Source of the DNA: Muribaculum sp.
GTDB lineage: Bacteria > Bacillota > Clostridia > Lachnospirales > Lachnospiraceae
NCBI GenBank assembly: GCA_023663505.1
Contig: JAMPHH010000030.1
Span: 1-33,820 of the forward strand
Direction: 5' to 3'
DNA length: 33,820 nt
Shown piece by piece: positions 26,248 to 33,771 of this stretch. Made by a program: the position numbers and the translations under genes. Below the pieces are notes generated by a model. That model did no database searches and had not been told where the DNA came from. It worked only from the letters and a program-made list of their open reading frames with translations. Within the stretch, counting starts at the first letter, position 1. The number at the start of each line of letters is the position of its first letter.

Positions 26248-27672
26248 ATGAAATGTCCAAATTGCGGGGCAGAAATGAAGGAGGGTCATCTCTATTGCGA
26301 GAAGTGTGGAGAGGATATTCACATCGTTCCGGATTTTGAGCCGGAGCTGGAGCTTAATCTGGAACAGAGTCTTGGGAATATTCTCAAGGACGTGGCGCAG
26401 GATGGAGTGGAGAAGGAGAAAGCTGAAGCACAAAAGGGCAAACGGGACACAAGGCTTCGCACTTTCCTTGGCTGGGTTGGTATTGCGGCACTGGTGATAT
26501 TGCTGATTGCGGGAGGAATCAAGGTATTTCAACACTATTCCCTCGATTACCAGATTGCCCAAGCCAAAAAAGCTGTTGTCATGAGGCAGTATGAGAAGGC
26601 GGTTGGGTATTATACCAGAGCGAGGGAGCTTGACCAATTTGACGTTGGGTTAAAGCTTGATCTGGCGGAGGTATATTTCCTTCAGAATGATAAAGAACAA
26701 TATGAATATTGGTTAAATGATATTGTGGCTGACCCCAACACGGATGCTGAGCAATTGGGGAGCGTCTATGGTAAGCTGATCGCGATTTACCGCGCAAGGG
26801 AGGATTATCAGGCCATCAACGATATGCTGCTGAAATGTGACAATGAGGCGATTCGTTCTGTCTATCAGAGCTATATGGCGGAGCCGCCGCAGTTTGGCAT
26901 ACCTGAGGGAAGCTACACGGAGGTGAAGGCACTAAAGCTCACGGTGACGGGAAATGGGATCATTTACTACACTATGAACGGCAGTACGCCTGATGAGGCG
27001 TCGGAGCGTTACACAGCCCCTATTCTCTTGGAAAACGGCTATTACAATGTGAAGGCGGTTTTTGTGAATGCATATGGCGTGACGAGCGAGATTGCTTCCG
27101 CGGAGTATCATGTCAGCGTGGAGCAGTTAGAGACTCCGGAGATCAATGTGGACGCAGGCAGCTATAATATACCGGTGATGATCACGGTGCTGAACAATGC
27201 CGAGAATATCTATTACACCACAGATGGCACAACGCCTGATCTGACCTCGCCGCAGTATACGGAACCGATTCCCATGCCGCTCGGTCACAGTACCTTCAAG
27301 TTTGTAAGGTTAGAAGCCGGACGCAGCAGCGTGGTGGTGGAGAGAACCTTTAACTTGGAGCTGGAGACGGAGCTTGCTCCGGAACGGGCGGTGGACACGG
27401 TGAGGGAAAATGCCCTGAGCTCCGGCAAGATATTAGATGACACGGGACATTTTGATGACACGGCTGCATGCTATCAATACCAATATCTGTACGTGGTCAG
27501 ACTGGGCGAAGGGCAGGATTACTATGTAGTCGCGGAGGTGCTTGTGGATGTGGAGGGAATCCCTGCCAGAACAGGTAATTATTTTGCCATTGACGTATAT
27601 ACAGGTTTGTGTTATAAGCTTCAAATAGAGGGTGGAAATTATCGGATTTCCTCGTTGGAACCGTCGGGATAA
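26248..27672 (+). CDS. Zinc-ribbon membrane protein with TPR-like and chitobiase-type repeats
   Basis: A 474-residue mosaic. A zinc ribbon is made by Cys3, Cys6, Cys17 and Cys20 (CPNCGAEM, YCEKCGED). An acidic spacer and then one membrane span (about 73-92) follow. Next is a TPR-like helical stretch (YEKAVGYYTRARELDQFDVGLKLDLAEVYFLQND). Two chitobiase C-terminal-type beta units have GIIYYTMNGSTPDEASERYTAPI and NIYYTTDGTTPDLTSPQYTEPI. The end region (AVDTVRENALSSGKI to YRISSLEPSG) is unassigned. The ribbon is cytoplasmic and the repeats external. The chitobiase-like units often bind glycans, so a cell-wall sensor is possible. It sits 15 nt after folD. Confidence 0.8.
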   Translation: MKCPNCGAEMKEGHLYCEKCGEDIHIVPDFEPELELNLEQSLGNILKDVAQDGVEKEKAEAQKGKRDTRLRTFLGWVGIAALVILLIAGGIKVFQHYSLDYQIAQAKKAVVMRQYEKAVGYYTRARELDQFDVGLKLDLAEVYFLQNDKEQYEYWLNDIVADPNTDAEQLGSVYGKLIAIYRAREDYQAINDMLLKCDNEAIRSVYQSYMAEPPQFGIPEGSYTEVKALKLTVTGNGIIYYTMNGSTPDEASERYTAPILLENGYYNVKAVFVNAYGVTSEIASAEYHVSVEQLETPEINVDAGSYNIPVMITVLNNAENIYYTTDGTTPDLTSPQYTEPIPMPLGHSTFKFVRLEAGRSSVVVERTFNLELETELAPERAVDTVRENALSSGKILDDTGHFDDTAACYQYQYLYVVRLGEGQDYYVVAEVLVDVEGIPARTGNYFAIDVYTGLCYKLQIEGGNYRISSLEPSG

Positions 27673-27752
27673 GGCTCGGTAATTATGGGTGTTTCCGCAA
27701 GCCCTGAAAAACACGAATAGTTACAACAATATTTTAATGAAGAGGTGAGTTT

Positions 27753-28628
27753 ATGTACAAGATTTTGAAGAAAAAGGAACTGGCCGCCAACATCTATCTG
27801 ATGGATGTGGAGGCAAAACGTGTGGCAAGGTCCTGTCAGCCGGGGCAGTTTGTCATTGTGCGGATGGACGAGGAGGGAGAGAGGATTCCCCTGACCATCT
27901 GCGATTATGACCGGACGGCGGGGACAGTCACGATCGTGTTCCAGACGGTGGGCGCGGGTACCAAAATGATGGCGCAGTTAAACGAGGGAGATGCCTTCCA
28001 TGATTTCGTGGGTCCTCTTGGCTGTGCTTCCGAGCTGGTGCATGAGGACAAGGAGAGCCTAAAGAGCAAAAGGATTCTTTTTGTGGCGGGCGGCGTCGGG
28101 GCGGCGCCTGTGTATCCTCAGGTGAAGTGGCTTCATGAGAACGGCGTGGACGCGGACGTCATCGTGGGCAGCAAGACGAAGGATTTGTTGATTCTGGAGA
28201 AGGAGATGGAGGCTGTGGCAGGCAATCTCTATGTGACCACGGACGACGGTTCTTATGGCAGGAGCGGTATGGTGACTCAGACCATCAAGGATCTGGTGGC
28301 AGAGGGCAAGCAATATGATGTGTGTATCGCCATCGGACCTATGATCATGATGAAATTCGTGTGTGTGCTCACCAAGGAATTGGGGCTTCCCACGATCGTG
28401 AGTCTGAACCCGATTATGGTTGATGGTACGGGGATGTGCGGCGCATGTCGTGTCACCGTGGACGGCAAGGTGAAATTTGCCTGTGTGGACGGTCCTGAGT
28501 TTGACGGACATGCGGTGAATTTTGACGAGGCAATGAGACGTCAGCAGATTTATAAGACTCAGGAGGGCAGGGCGATGCTTGCCTTGGAGGAGGGAGACTC
28601 CCACCACGGCGGCTGCGGCAACTGCTAG
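27753..28628 (+). CDS. nfnA: NfnA: NADH-dependent ferredoxin:NADP+ oxidoreductase, FAD/[2Fe-2S] subunit
   Basis: A 291-residue ferredoxin-reductase-type flavoprotein. RIPLTICDYD is the FAD site. FVAGGVGAAPVYPQVKWL is the nucleotide site. The end carries the VDGTGMCGACRV and FACVDGPEFDGH motif, whose Asp and three Cys bind a [2Fe-2S] cluster in the Thermotoga structure. It pairs with the next gene, giving an enzyme that uses electron bifurcation to couple NADPH with NADH and ferredoxin. The family is also annotated as sulfide dehydrogenase or dihydroorotate dehydrogenase electron-transfer subunit. The tail HHGGCGNC adds two more cysteines of unknown use. Confidence 0.9.
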   Translation: MYKILKKKELAANIYLMDVEAKRVARSCQPGQFVIVRMDEEGERIPLTICDYDRTAGTVTIVFQTVGAGTKMMAQLNEGDAFHDFVGPLGCASELVHEDKESLKSKRILFVAGGVGAAPVYPQVKWLHENGVDADVIVGSKTKDLLILEKEMEAVAGNLYVTTDDGSYGRSGMVTQTIKDLVAEGKQYDVCIAIGPMIMMKFVCVLTKELGLPTIVSLNPIMVDGTGMCGACRVTVDGKVKFACVDGPEFDGHAVNFDEAMRRQQIYKTQEGRAMLALEEGDSHHGGCGNC

Positions 28629-28682
28629 GCGTTATCTATCAGGCATCAGAAATACAATATCCGTGCAGAGAGGAGAAACAGA

Positions 28683-30068
28683 ATGGACGTGTTAAAGAAG
28701 GTTCCTGTGAGAGAACAGGACGCGAAGAAACGTGCGGCAAACTTTGAGGAAGTATGTCTTGGCTATAACAAAGAGGAGGCAATGGAGGAAGCGGCGAGAT
28801 GCATCAACTGTAAAAATGCGCAGTGCATCAAAGGCTGCCCCGTGGCGATCAATATTCCGGGCTTTATCGAGCAGGTGAAAAACGGGGACGTGGAGGCGGC
28901 TTATCAGGTGATCAGCGAGTCCAGTGCCCTGCCCGCGGTGTGTGGACGCGTATGTCCGCAGGAGAGCCAATGCGAGGGAAAATGTATCAGGGGCATCAAG
29001 GGAGAGCCGATCTCCATCGGCAAATTGGAGCGTTTTGTTGCCGACTGGGCGAGAGAGAACGAGATCAAGCCCGAGGGCGCCAAGGAGAAAAATGGCAAGA
29101 AGGTGGCTGTGATCGGTTCCGGTCCTGCGGGCTTGACCTGTGCCGGAGATCTGGCGAAGATGGGATATGACGTGACGATCTTTGAGGCATTACATGAGCC
29201 CGGCGGCGTGTTGGTGTATGGCATTCCGGAATTCCGTCTGCCCAAGGCGGACGTGGTTGCCAAGGAGATTGAGAATGTCAAGTCCCTCGGTGTGAAGATT
29301 GAGACCAATGTGGTGATCGGTAAATCCACCACCATTGACGAGCTTATGGACGAGGAAGGATTTTCCGCCGTGTTTATCGGTTCAGGAGCAGGTCTGCCAA
29401 AGTTCATGGGGATTCCCGGTGAGAATGCCAACGGCGTGTTCTCCGCTAACGAGTATCTGACCAGAAGCAATCTGATGAAAGCGTTTGACGAGACCTCCAA
29501 TACCCCCATTATGCGCGGTAAGAAGGTGGCTGTGGTAGGCGGCGGAAACGTGGCAATGGACGCCGCGAGGACAGCCCTTCGTCTGGGCGCGGAGGTACAT
29601 ATCGTGTACCGCAGAAGCGAGGAGGAGCTTCCCGCCAGAGTGGAGGAGGTGCATCATGCCAAGGAAGAGGGGATTATCTTCGACCTGCTCACCAATCCCA
29701 CGGAGATACTCTCTGATGAAAAGGGTTGGGTGACCGGAATGAAGTGTATAAGGATGGAGCTTGGCGCGCCGGACGATTCCGGCAGGCGTCGTCCCGTGGA
29801 GATTCCCGATTCAGAGTTTACCATGGAGGTGGACACCGTGATCATGTCACTGGGCACCTCTCCTAATCCGTTGATCTCCTCTACCACCAAGGGACTGGAT
29901 ACCAACAAGTGGAAATGCATCGTGGCGGACGAGACGAACGGCAAGACCACGAAGGAGGGCGTATATGCAGGCGGCGATGCCGTGACAGGCGCGGCGACGG
30001 TTATTTTGGCAATGGGCGCAGGCAAGGCGGCGGCAAAGGGAATTGACGAGTATCTGAGCGGGAAATAA
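28683..30068 (+). CDS. nfnB: NfnB: FAD/[4Fe-4S] subunit (glutamate synthase small-subunit family)
   Basis: A 461-residue protein. The N-terminal part has CINCKNAQCIKGCPVAINIPGFIE and CGRVCPQESQCEGKCIRG for two [4Fe-4S] clusters. The FAD site is VAVIGSGPAGLTCAGDLAKMGYDVTIFEA followed by GGVLVYGIPEFRLPK. The NADP site is VAVVGGGNVAMDAARTALRLGA. It ends with YAGGDAVTGAATVILAMGAGKAAAKGI. On its own it resembles the glutamate synthase beta chain (GltD/GltA), but the adjoining nfnA makes the bifurcating Nfn complex the better call. No large glutamate synthase subunit is seen in the window. GAGAGGAG stands before ATG 28683. Confidence 0.92.
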   Translation: MDVLKKVPVREQDAKKRAANFEEVCLGYNKEEAMEEAARCINCKNAQCIKGCPVAINIPGFIEQVKNGDVEAAYQVISESSALPAVCGRVCPQESQCEGKCIRGIKGEPISIGKLERFVADWARENEIKPEGAKEKNGKKVAVIGSGPAGLTCAGDLAKMGYDVTIFEALHEPGGVLVYGIPEFRLPKADVVAKEIENVKSLGVKIETNVVIGKSTTIDELMDEEGFSAVFIGSGAGLPKFMGIPGENANGVFSANEYLTRSNLMKAFDETSNTPIMRGKKVAVVGGGNVAMDAARTALRLGAEVHIVYRRSEEELPARVEEVHHAKEEGIIFDLLTNPTEILSDEKGWVTGMKCIRMELGAPDDSGRRRPVEIPDSEFTMEVDTVIMSLGTSPNPLISSTTKGLDTNKWKCIVADETNGKTTKEGVYAGGDAVTGAATVILAMGAGKAAAKGIDEYLSGK

Positions 30069-30109
30069 TTTTGCCTAACACGTATGTCTGACATTACGGA
30101 GGAAAAAAT

Positions 30110-30472
30110 ATGCCATGGTATCTCAGTTATGTAATCATGTCCGTGGTATTTTTGGGATTGGTCATCATGGGCGTCATCTCCATAAAAAGCACTAAGCTCT
30201 CTGCGAGGAAGGCGGCGTCCGAGGATTCCCTGAAGGAGACGGTGCTCAAATGGTGTCGGGAGAATCTGAGGGCGGAGGAGATCGATACCGCTGCGCTCGA
30301 CGGGGAGACTAAGCTGCCCGACGGGGTGAGTTATTTTAGGAGAGTGGCTGTGTTGAAGGAGCGTATCAATCATCAGTTCATGAATCTCGATCAGACTATG
30401 GTGGATCATTTGATTGGTGAGCAGGTGTATGATATGGTGTTTGAGACGCCACAGGAAAGCGAGAGCCTATGA
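30110..30472 (+). CDS. Small membrane-anchored protein of unknown function
   Basis: A 120-residue protein. One N-terminal membrane span (about residues 4-24, VIMSVVFLGLVIMGVISI) is followed by a soluble part with two helical stretches (SEDSLKETVLKWCRENL, TMVDHLIGEQVYDMVFE). CGGAGG lies before ATG 30110. Its stop overlaps rlmH by 4 nt (ATGA). I do not recognise a family. The coupling to rlmH may be incidental. Confidence 0.65.
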   Translation: MPWYLSYVIMSVVFLGLVIMGVISIKSTKLSARKAASEDSLKETVLKWCRENLRAEEIDTAALDGETKLPDGVSYFRRVAVLKERINHQFMNLDQTMVDHLIGEQVYDMVFETPQESESL

Positions 30473-30948
30473 GGATTACCATTGTCTGTGTAGGCAAGAT
30501 CAAGGAAAGGTTCTACCGAGACGCACTGGCGGAGTATGCCAAGCGGCTTGGCAGATATTGTAAGCTGGAGATCGTCGAGGTGGCTGACGAACAGACGCCG
30601 GATAAGGCGGCGCCTGCCGTGGAGGAGCAGATCAGGCAGAGGGAGGCGGAGCGGATTCTCGGCAGACTCAAGGAGGATATGTATGTCTGCACCTTGGAGA
30701 TTGCCGGGAAGAAGCTGACCTCCGAGCAGTTCTCGTCATGGCTTGAGCAAGGCGCTTTGAGCGGGAAAAGTCATATCGCCTTCGTGATAGGCGGCTCACT
30801 GGGACTGCATGAATCCGTGATACGGCGGGCAGATTATCATTTGAGCTTCTCGGATATGACCTTTCCTCATCAATTGATGCGGGTTATTCTGTGCGAACAG
30901 GTATATAGGGCTTTTCGGATCATGAATGGAGAGCCGTATCACAAGTAA
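30469..30948 (+). CDS. rlmH: 23S rRNA (pseudouridine-1915-N3)-methyltransferase RlmH
   Basis: A 159-residue SPOUT methyltransferase. It opens MRITIVCVGKIKERFYRDALAEYAKRL, has FVIGGSLGLHESVIRRADYHLSFSDMTFPHQLMRVILCEQVYRAFRI and ends NGEPYHK, the family signature end. GGS near the knot and the invariant Pro-His of FPHQL are present. Length is standard. It is translationally coupled to the preceding small gene and followed by a terminator, so it closes the run that began at ftsK. Confidence 0.97.
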   Translation: MRITIVCVGKIKERFYRDALAEYAKRLGRYCKLEIVEVADEQTPDKAAPAVEEQIRQREAERILGRLKEDMYVCTLEIAGKKLTSEQFSSWLEQGALSGKSHIAFVIGGSLGLHESVIRRADYHLSFSDMTFPHQLMRVILCEQVYRAFRIMNGEPYHK

Positions 30949-30956
30949 TGCGAAAA

Positions 30957-30980
30957 GGAGGGAGTGATCCCTCTGTTTTT
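30957..30980 (+). terminator. Rho-independent terminator after rlmH
   Basis: GAGGGA (30958-30963), loop GTGA, TCCCTC (30968-30973), then a TG and five T. Confidence 0.8.
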
Positions 30981-31015
30981 GTGGTTGTGTTGATGGAAAG
31001 TTGATGATTTACGTT

Positions 31016-31021
31016 TATAAT
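31016..31021 (+). promoter_or_regulatory. Predicted -10 of the two-component operon
   Basis: Perfect TATAAT, about 23 nt before the first possible start codon. The -35 is poor (TGGAAA at 17-nt spacing). Confidence 0.45.
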
Positions 31022-31061
31022 ACCCCGCTGCAAGGGAATTGGATTGAAAATGGTGATTAAA

Positions 31062-31733
31062 ATGTATAGGATTTTGGTCGTTGATGACGAGAGGGCTGTG
31101 GTGAGTCTGCTGAAGGATTATTTTGAGCTGAGCGGGTACGAGGTCTGTGTGGCGTACAGTGGGGAGGAGGCTATGGAAAGGCTCTCCTGTCGTCCGGACA
31201 TCATTTTGTTGGACGTGAATATGCCGGGAATGGACGGGGTGACGCTCTGTGGCGCGATACGCGATTATGTGCCCTGCCCGATTCTTTTTCTCACCGCGCG
31301 AATCGAGGACAGCGACAAGCTCAGGGGCTTTGCCGCGGGCGGAGATGATTATATCTTAAAGCCCTTTTCCATCGAGGAGCTTGGGGCAAGGGTGGCGGCA
31401 CATATCCGTAGGGAGCACAGGAATGTTGTGGCGGAAAATGTGCGGTTCTGGGGAAAGCTTGCCATAGATTATGCCGCCAAGACTGTCATGGTACAGGGAG
31501 AGTTGATCGCCTTTGCCAAGAAGGAGTTTGAGATCATAGAGCTCTTGTCGCTGAATCCCGGGCAGGTCTTTGACAGGGAGCGGATTTATGAGCGAATCTG
31601 GGGGTACGACGCGGAAGGGGACGCGGGCGTGGTGACAGAGCATGTGAGGAGAGTGCGCGCAAAGCTTCGGGCGTATGGAGAGGATTATCATTTGGAGACA
31701 GTCTGGGGGATGGGGTATAAATGGGTAAAATAA
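31062..31733 (+). CDS. OmpR/PhoB-family response regulator
   Basis: A response regulator of about 223 residues. The receiver has RILVVDDERAVVSLL, the phosphorylation aspartate in IILLDVNMPGMDGV and the lysine in DDYILKPFS. The winged-helix output domain has VRFWGKLAIDYAAKTVMV, FAKKEFEIIELLSLNPGQVFDRERIYERIWGYDAEGDAGVVTEHVRRVRAKL and ends in VWGMGYKWVK. I place the start at ATG 31062, where homologues begin; TTG 31044 has a better spaced AAGGGA, and ATG 31050 is also possible. It overlaps the kinase gene by 13 nt. Confidence 0.93.
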   Translation: MYRILVVDDERAVVSLLKDYFELSGYEVCVAYSGEEAMERLSCRPDIILLDVNMPGMDGVTLCGAIRDYVPCPILFLTARIEDSDKLRGFAAGGDDYILKPFSIEELGARVAAHIRREHRNVVAENVRFWGKLAIDYAAKTVMVQGELIAFAKKEFEIIELLSLNPGQVFDRERIYERIWGYDAEGDAGVVTEHVRRVRAKLRAYGEDYHLETVWGMGYKWVK

Positions 31734-32953
31734 AGGGTGTGGGTATGCGTTCAGTCAAATGGAGCTTTTTTATTTATTTTCCGATTTGTCTTGTTCTCGC
31801 ATATCTGGGTGCGTTCGGGATAGGAATCGGGACAAACTATCTGCAGGATTGGTACAGCGCGCGATATTCCATGACGCGCGCAACGCCTGATGGGGAGCAG
31901 TATCATGTGTATTATGGCGAGGACGGGGTTTTACACTATGAATTTGTTGACGAGGGAAGATTTTCCTCCGAGAGCAGATTGCATGAGATCGTGTATTGGT
32001 TTATCAGCAACGCGCAGGTGGTACTGGCGCCGTTGTGGGTGATTGGCAGTATCGCTCTGATGGCGGTTTTATTTTATCGAAGGGAGCTGGAGCAGCCAAT
32101 CAACGCCCTGATAGACGCCTCGGAGAAAATATCGGATAACTGTCTTGATTTTCAATTGGAGAGCGGCAGGCGGGACGAGCTGGGGAAGCTTATGGAAAGC
32201 TTTGAGACCATGCGGCAGGCATTGTATCACAACAATCAAAAAACATGGCGGCTGCTTGAGGAGCGCAGGCGTTTGAACGCCGCCTTTGCACATGATATGC
32301 GCACTCCGATCACCGTTTTGAAGGGGTATGTGGAGCTGTTGGACAAATATATTCCCGACGGGAAGGTCTCGCGGGAAAAGCTCTTGGAGATATTGCAGAT
32401 GATGGGCGCCCAAATCAACAGACTGGAGAGCTATACCGCCAGAATGAACAGGATACAGCGGGTGGAGGATATCAGTCCTGCACAGGGGGAGGTCACTTGG
32501 GAGGAGCTATGCGGAAAATGCAGGGAAAGCTGCGGACTTTTGGCGGGGACGCTGCAGATGGAATTGGTGTGTGAGGGCATGGAGGATACCCTGTGGGTGG
32601 ACGAGGAATTGGTGTTGGAGGTGCTTGAGAATCTATTGTCCAATGCCATTAGATATGCCCGCAATAGGATTCGCGTGGACATCAGGGCGAGAGAGCGGAG
32701 ACTGGAGATTGTCGTGGAAGATGACGGCGTGGGATTCTCGCAGGAGGCGTTACAGCGGGCTGGCAGGGAGCCGGGCGTGATGGAGAGGAGGGAAAAAGGG
32801 GAGACTCAGGGAGAGCATTTTGGGCTGGGGCTGTATATCTGTAGGATTGTGTGCGAGAAATGCGGCGGAGAGCTGCTTGTGGAGAATGGAAGTGGAGGAG
32901 GCAGAGTGATGGCGAGCTTTGAAATCAGAAAAGATTCAGATAATGCTAACTAA
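31721..32953 (+). CDS. Sensor histidine kinase
   Basis: A 410-residue membrane kinase. Two spans (about 13-38 and 98-119) enclose an external loop of about 60 residues, rich in Tyr and acidic residues (YHVYYGEDGVLHYEFVDEG). A HAMP-like linker follows. The H-box is NAAFAHDMRTPITVLKGYVELL (His191). Then come the N-box VLENLLSNAIRYARNRI, G1 VVEDDGVGFS and G2 GEHFGLGLYICRIV. ATG 31721 overlaps the regulator gene; ATG 31745 has a comparable ribosome site and would give a slightly shorter protein. The signal is unknown; no neighbouring transporter or target gene gives a hint. Confidence 0.92.
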   Translation: MGKIKGVGMRSVKWSFFIYFPICLVLAYLGAFGIGIGTNYLQDWYSARYSMTRATPDGEQYHVYYGEDGVLHYEFVDEGRFSSESRLHEIVYWFISNAQVVLAPLWVIGSIALMAVLFYRRELEQPINALIDASEKISDNCLDFQLESGRRDELGKLMESFETMRQALYHNNQKTWRLLEERRRLNAAFAHDMRTPITVLKGYVELLDKYIPDGKVSREKLLEILQMMGAQINRLESYTARMNRIQRVEDISPAQGEVTWEELCGKCRESCGLLAGTLQMELVCEGMEDTLWVDEELVLEVLENLLSNAIRYARNRIRVDIRARERRLEIVVEDDGVGFSQEALQRAGREPGVMERREKGETQGEHFGLGLYICRIVCEKCGGELLVENGSGGGRVMASFEIRKDSDNAN

Positions 32954-33027
32954 AAGATAATAGTTATAAGCTGCTTTCTGTTTTCGTATGCGAAAGTTTT
33001 CGCCGATTTTTCCGGAAAAATTGCTAG

Positions 33028-33056
33028 TTTACAAAAGTGTAATTTTGATATATACT
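33028..33056 (+). promoter_or_regulatory. Promoter and possible operator of the toxin-antitoxin remnant
   Basis: TTTACA (33028-33033), 17 nt, TATACT (33051-33056). A perfect short palindrome TTACA-AAAG-TGTAA (33029-33042) overlaps the -35, a fitting place for autoregulation by the antitoxin. Confidence 0.55.
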
Positions 33057-33093
33057 GATGATGGCAAAACGTAAAAATAAGCGGGGTGTTTCT

Positions 33094-33336
33094 ATGTTAG
33101 CATTACAGGGATATTATGATGGAAATGGAGTTCGGACATTAGAACAGATTCACGCACAAAAGAACCAAAAACTGATTATCACCATACTAGATGAATTTAT
33201 GGAAGAATCCTTGTTAAAGGAGAATACAAGACCGTCTGCCAGAGGGATATTATCAAGGTATGCAAATCCCGAATTGCAGAAAGAAGAAGAAGTTGCATGG
33301 GAAAAGGCAGTGGAGGAAAAGTATGGTAATGCTTGA
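33094..33336 (+). CDS. Antitoxin-like protein of a PIN-type toxin-antitoxin pair
   Basis: An 80-residue protein starting MLALQGYYDGNGVRTLEQIHAQKNQKLIITILDEF and ending EEVAWEKAVEEKYGNA. This short beta-strand head with a helical acidic tail is familiar as the first gene of Clostridia pairs with PIN toxins. An upstream in-frame ATG (33058) is rejected since it would lie at or before the transcription start set by the -10 at 33051-33056. The toxin ORF starts inside its end with a 14-nt overlap, typical of such pairs. Confidence 0.7.
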   Translation: MLALQGYYDGNGVRTLEQIHAQKNQKLIITILDEFMEESLLKENTRPSARGILSRYANPELQKEEEVAWEKAVEEKYGNA

Positions 33337-33535
33337 CGCAAAATCAAGTTTGTTCCATCTTCTGTCAGAGGTACAGGCAAATGAGATGGAAGTAATAAAG
33401 CTTGGACTGACAACTTACAGTGAAAAGAATTTAGATTTTGTTGATTGCCTTTTATATGCCTATCATAAAGTAAAAGGTTATGAAATTAAAACTTTTGATA
33501 TAAAGCTAAAGCGATTGTTACAGGATAAAATATAA
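33323..33535 (+). pseudogene. PIN-domain toxin with internal deletion
   Basis: A 70-codon ORF with a good GGAGG site. MVMLDA resembles the first strand of PIN toxins with its metal-binding Asp. The end NLDFVDCLLYAYHKVKGYEIKTFDIKLKRLL is a canonical PIN C-terminus with the two late aspartates. About half the usual 130 residues, including the central acidic helix, is missing without frameshift. The protein is probably inactive as a nuclease. Alternatively it is a fusion of an unrelated short head with the PIN tail. Confidence 0.65.
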
Positions 33536-33587
33536 TCATAGATGATATTTTTACAGAACACGGCAAGCTGTATAAGGGAGGTGAACT

Positions 33588-33638
33588 GTGGTGGATAAGA
33601 GAGGCAATACTGTGCAGGATTTGTTAATGTTCTTCTAA
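33588..33638 (+). pseudogene. First codons of a decayed gene
   Basis: GGGAGG at 33576-33581 precedes GTG GTG, and the frame reads VVDKRGNTVQDLLMFF then stop. RGNTVQDL resembles the opening of proteins I associate with Clostridia conjugative elements (recall, not checked). The frame is cut after 16 codons. The following frame MKFLGEEKLMGDDIT (33639 onward) may be another scrap. The rest of 33536-33745 holds no gene I can support. Confidence 0.4.
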
Positions 33639-33745
33639 TGAAATTTCTTGGAGAAGAAAAACTAATGGGTGATGATATAACATAATATCTGTAAAAATTA
33701 TACGCTTGTATAGATAAAAAGTTGAGAATTGTGGTTCATAATCGG

Positions 33746-33771
33746 GGTGTAGCCAAGGGGCTGCACCTTTT
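33746..33771 (+). terminator. Terminator-like hairpin, probable intron target
   Basis: GGTGTAGCC (33746-33754) pairs with GGCTGCACC (33759-33767) through one G-U pair, followed by TTTT. Group IIC introns are known to insert just after such hairpins. Confidence 0.7.
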
